Shown here piece by piece: positions 63,360 to 64,000 of a stretch of DNA of 64,000 nt. Source of the stretch: Candidatus Binatia bacterium (GTDB taxonomy: Bacteria > Desulfobacterota > Binatia > UBA12015). Both the position numbers and the translations under genes were made by a program. Every line of letters begins with the position of its first letter. Position 1 is the first letter of the stretch. The notes under the pieces are model-generated. The model saw only the letters and a program-made list of their open reading frames with translations. It was not told the origin of the DNA and made no database searches. The stretch is taken from the NCBI GenBank assembly GCA_029243485.1, contig JAQWRY010000032.1, positions 62,001 to 126,000 of the forward strand, read 5' to 3'.

Positions 63360-63442
63360 GGAGAGGTACCCAAGTGGCCAACGGGAGCAGACTGTAAATC
63401 TGCCGGCTTATGCCTTCGGAGGTTCGAATCCTCCCCTCTCCA
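63360..63442 (+). tRNA. tRNA-Tyr (anticodon GUA)
   Basis: Acceptor GGAGAGG pairs with CCTCTCC, discriminator A. A long class-II variable arm (CCGGCTTATGCCTTCGG) and anticodon loop CTGTAAA give tRNA-Tyr(GUA). It follows tRNA-Thr after 20 bases. Confidence 0.97.
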
Positions 63443-63485
63443 TGGGGAAGAATCCGAGAATTGAACAGTTGGAAGTCAGGGTCGG

Positions 63486-63559
63486 GCGGGAATAGCTCAG
63501 CTGGCTAGAGCACGAGCCTTCCAAGCTCGGGGTCGCGGGTTCGAATCCCGTTTCCCGCT
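63486..63559 (+). tRNA. tRNA-Gly (anticodon UCC)
   Basis: Acceptor GCGGGAA pairs with TTCCCGC, discriminator T. The anticodon stem CGAGC/GCTCG encloses CTTCCAA, giving UCC. Third tRNA of the cluster. Confidence 0.97.
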
Positions 63560-63620
63560 TTCGATAGAGGGTCGAGCCCCATGCCTGGGGGAGCGGCACC
63601 AAACACTCGGTACTATACAG

Positions 63621-63693
63621 GCCCAGGTAGCTCAGTCGGCAGAGCACGTCCTTGGTAAGGACGAGGTCGGCGGTTCGATCCCGCTCCTGGGCT
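63621..63693 (+). tRNA. tRNA-Thr (anticodon GGU)
   Basis: Acceptor GCCCAGG pairs with CCTGGGC, discriminator T. The anticodon stem CGTCC/GGACG encloses TTGGTAA, giving GGU. In many bacteria tuf follows directly; here rpmG does, 45 bases later. Confidence 0.97.
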
Positions 63694-63738
63694 CGTTCGG
63701 AATGTAAGTCGCACGATTAGGCGAGGAAGAAGAAGAAG

Positions 63739-63891
63739 ATGCGAGATCTCGTGGCGCTTCAGTGTGAAGAATGTAAACGCAAGAACTACACGACCACGCG
63801 GAACAAGAAGCGTACGACCGAAAAGCTCACGATGAAGAAGTTCTGTGCAGCGTGTCGGAGTCACCGCCCTCACAAAGAGGTCAAAGTCTGA
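63739..63891 (+). CDS. rpmG: 50S ribosomal protein L33
   Basis: 50 residues, too short for a long-ORF scan. The sequence [20 protein letters not shown], a later [10 protein letters not shown] and CAACRSH are L33. The CEEC and CAAC pairs form the zinc ribbon, so this is the zinc-binding (C+) paralogue. The ATG at 63739 follows GAGGAAGAAGAAGAAG. It lies between tRNA-Thr and tRNA-Trp, as in the rpmG-trnW-secE-nusG arrangement of many bacteria. Confidence 0.97.
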   Translation: MRDLVALQCEECKRKNYTTTRNKKRTTEKLTMKKFCAACRSHRPHKEVKV

Positions 63892-63910
63892 TCGTGCGTC
63901 GGGCGTCCGA

Positions 63911-63985
63911 GGGCCAGTAGCTCTAATTGGCTAGAGCATCGGACTCCAAATCCGAGGGTTGCAGGTTCGAATCCTGCCTGGCCTG
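63911..63985 (+). tRNA. tRNA-Trp (anticodon CCA)
   Basis: Acceptor GGGCCAG pairs with CTGGCCT (one G-U), discriminator G73, as usual for tRNA-Trp. The anticodon stem CGGA/TCCG encloses CTCCAAA, giving CCA. It is 20 bases after rpmG; secE would be expected just beyond the window. Confidence 0.96.
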
Positions 63986-64000
63986 CTGCCCGGCTGTCTC

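Noticed and set aside
63408-63873. Minus-strand frames with ETGFEPATPSLEGS and AGSNRRPRPYQGRA
   Set aside because: Antisense translations of tRNA-Tyr, tRNA-Gly, tRNA-Thr and rpmG, not genes.

Overview
The window is GC-rich, densely packed bacterial chromosome. Most genes abut or overlap by 4 bases in co-directional runs. There are no rRNA genes, CRISPR arrays or intact insertion sequences. Hopanoid genes, LptF/LptG, secreted proteins with a Myxococcus-type Cys-rich (DUF4215-like) region, and an archaeal/eukaryotic-type phenylalanyl-tRNA synthetase in a bacterial background suggest an uncultured Gram-negative 'deltaproteobacterial' lineage (Myxococcota, Desulfobacterota or Binatota-like). That placement is inference, not proof.

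Layout. 1-3.1 kb: end of a hopanoid-locus glycosyltransferase, hpnH, hpnG, a small secreted protein and a PlsC-type acyltransferase. 3.6-9.4 kb: an SGNH hydrolase, a large DUF3604 lipoprotein, a zinc alcohol dehydrogenase and a divergent TetR regulator with palindromes between them. 9.5-15.3 kb: archaeal-type pheS-pheT, then a convergent GH3 glycosidase. 15.6-20.4 kb: an ABC exporter operon (ATPase, two FtsX permeases, HlyD-like adaptor) headed by a PEBP-family gene. 20.5-25.3 kb: a small secreted protein, the agmatine-to-putrescine pair aguB-aguA, a decayed REP-associated transposase, dcd, an EfpL-like EF-P and a DUF2064 transferase. 25.3-33.8 kb: a GH38 mannosidase facing a GPH sugar symporter, a GFA protein, a methyltransferase, a heme-oxygenase-like oxidase, a large secreted beta-helix protein and a sensor-kinase relic.

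33.8-40.9 kb: a compact leftward run encoding a DUF6502 regulator-like protein, a DUF5666 lipoprotein, a two-cluster ferredoxin, a DUF1614 membrane protein, an MprF-like lipid aminoacyltransferase, a two-TM-type K+ channel and a secreted protein. 41.2-47.7 kb: a GMC oxidoreductase with its small partner, and a second MacB-type exporter. 47.8-54.5 kb: the housekeeping proteostasis block tRNA-Leu, tig, clpP, clpX, lon, HU. 54.5-58.8 kb: tRNA-Val, a secreted PD40-repeat protein and a secreted beta-helix gene broken by a 14-bp tandem duplication. 58.9-64 kb: tRNA-Asp, rplM-rpsI, lptG-lptF, an RlmB-like methyltransferase, then tRNA-Thr-Tyr-Gly-Thr, rpmG and tRNA-Trp.

Most notable signals: (1) a shared, apparently lineage-specific C-terminal domain on two otherwise unrelated secreted proteins; (2) a frameshift explained exactly by a 14-bp tandem repeat; (3) the seven-gene envelope run at 33.8-40.9 kb; (4) the archaeal-type PheRS and the EfpL-type EF-P; (5) gene relics at 22.9-23.4 and 33.5-33.8 kb.
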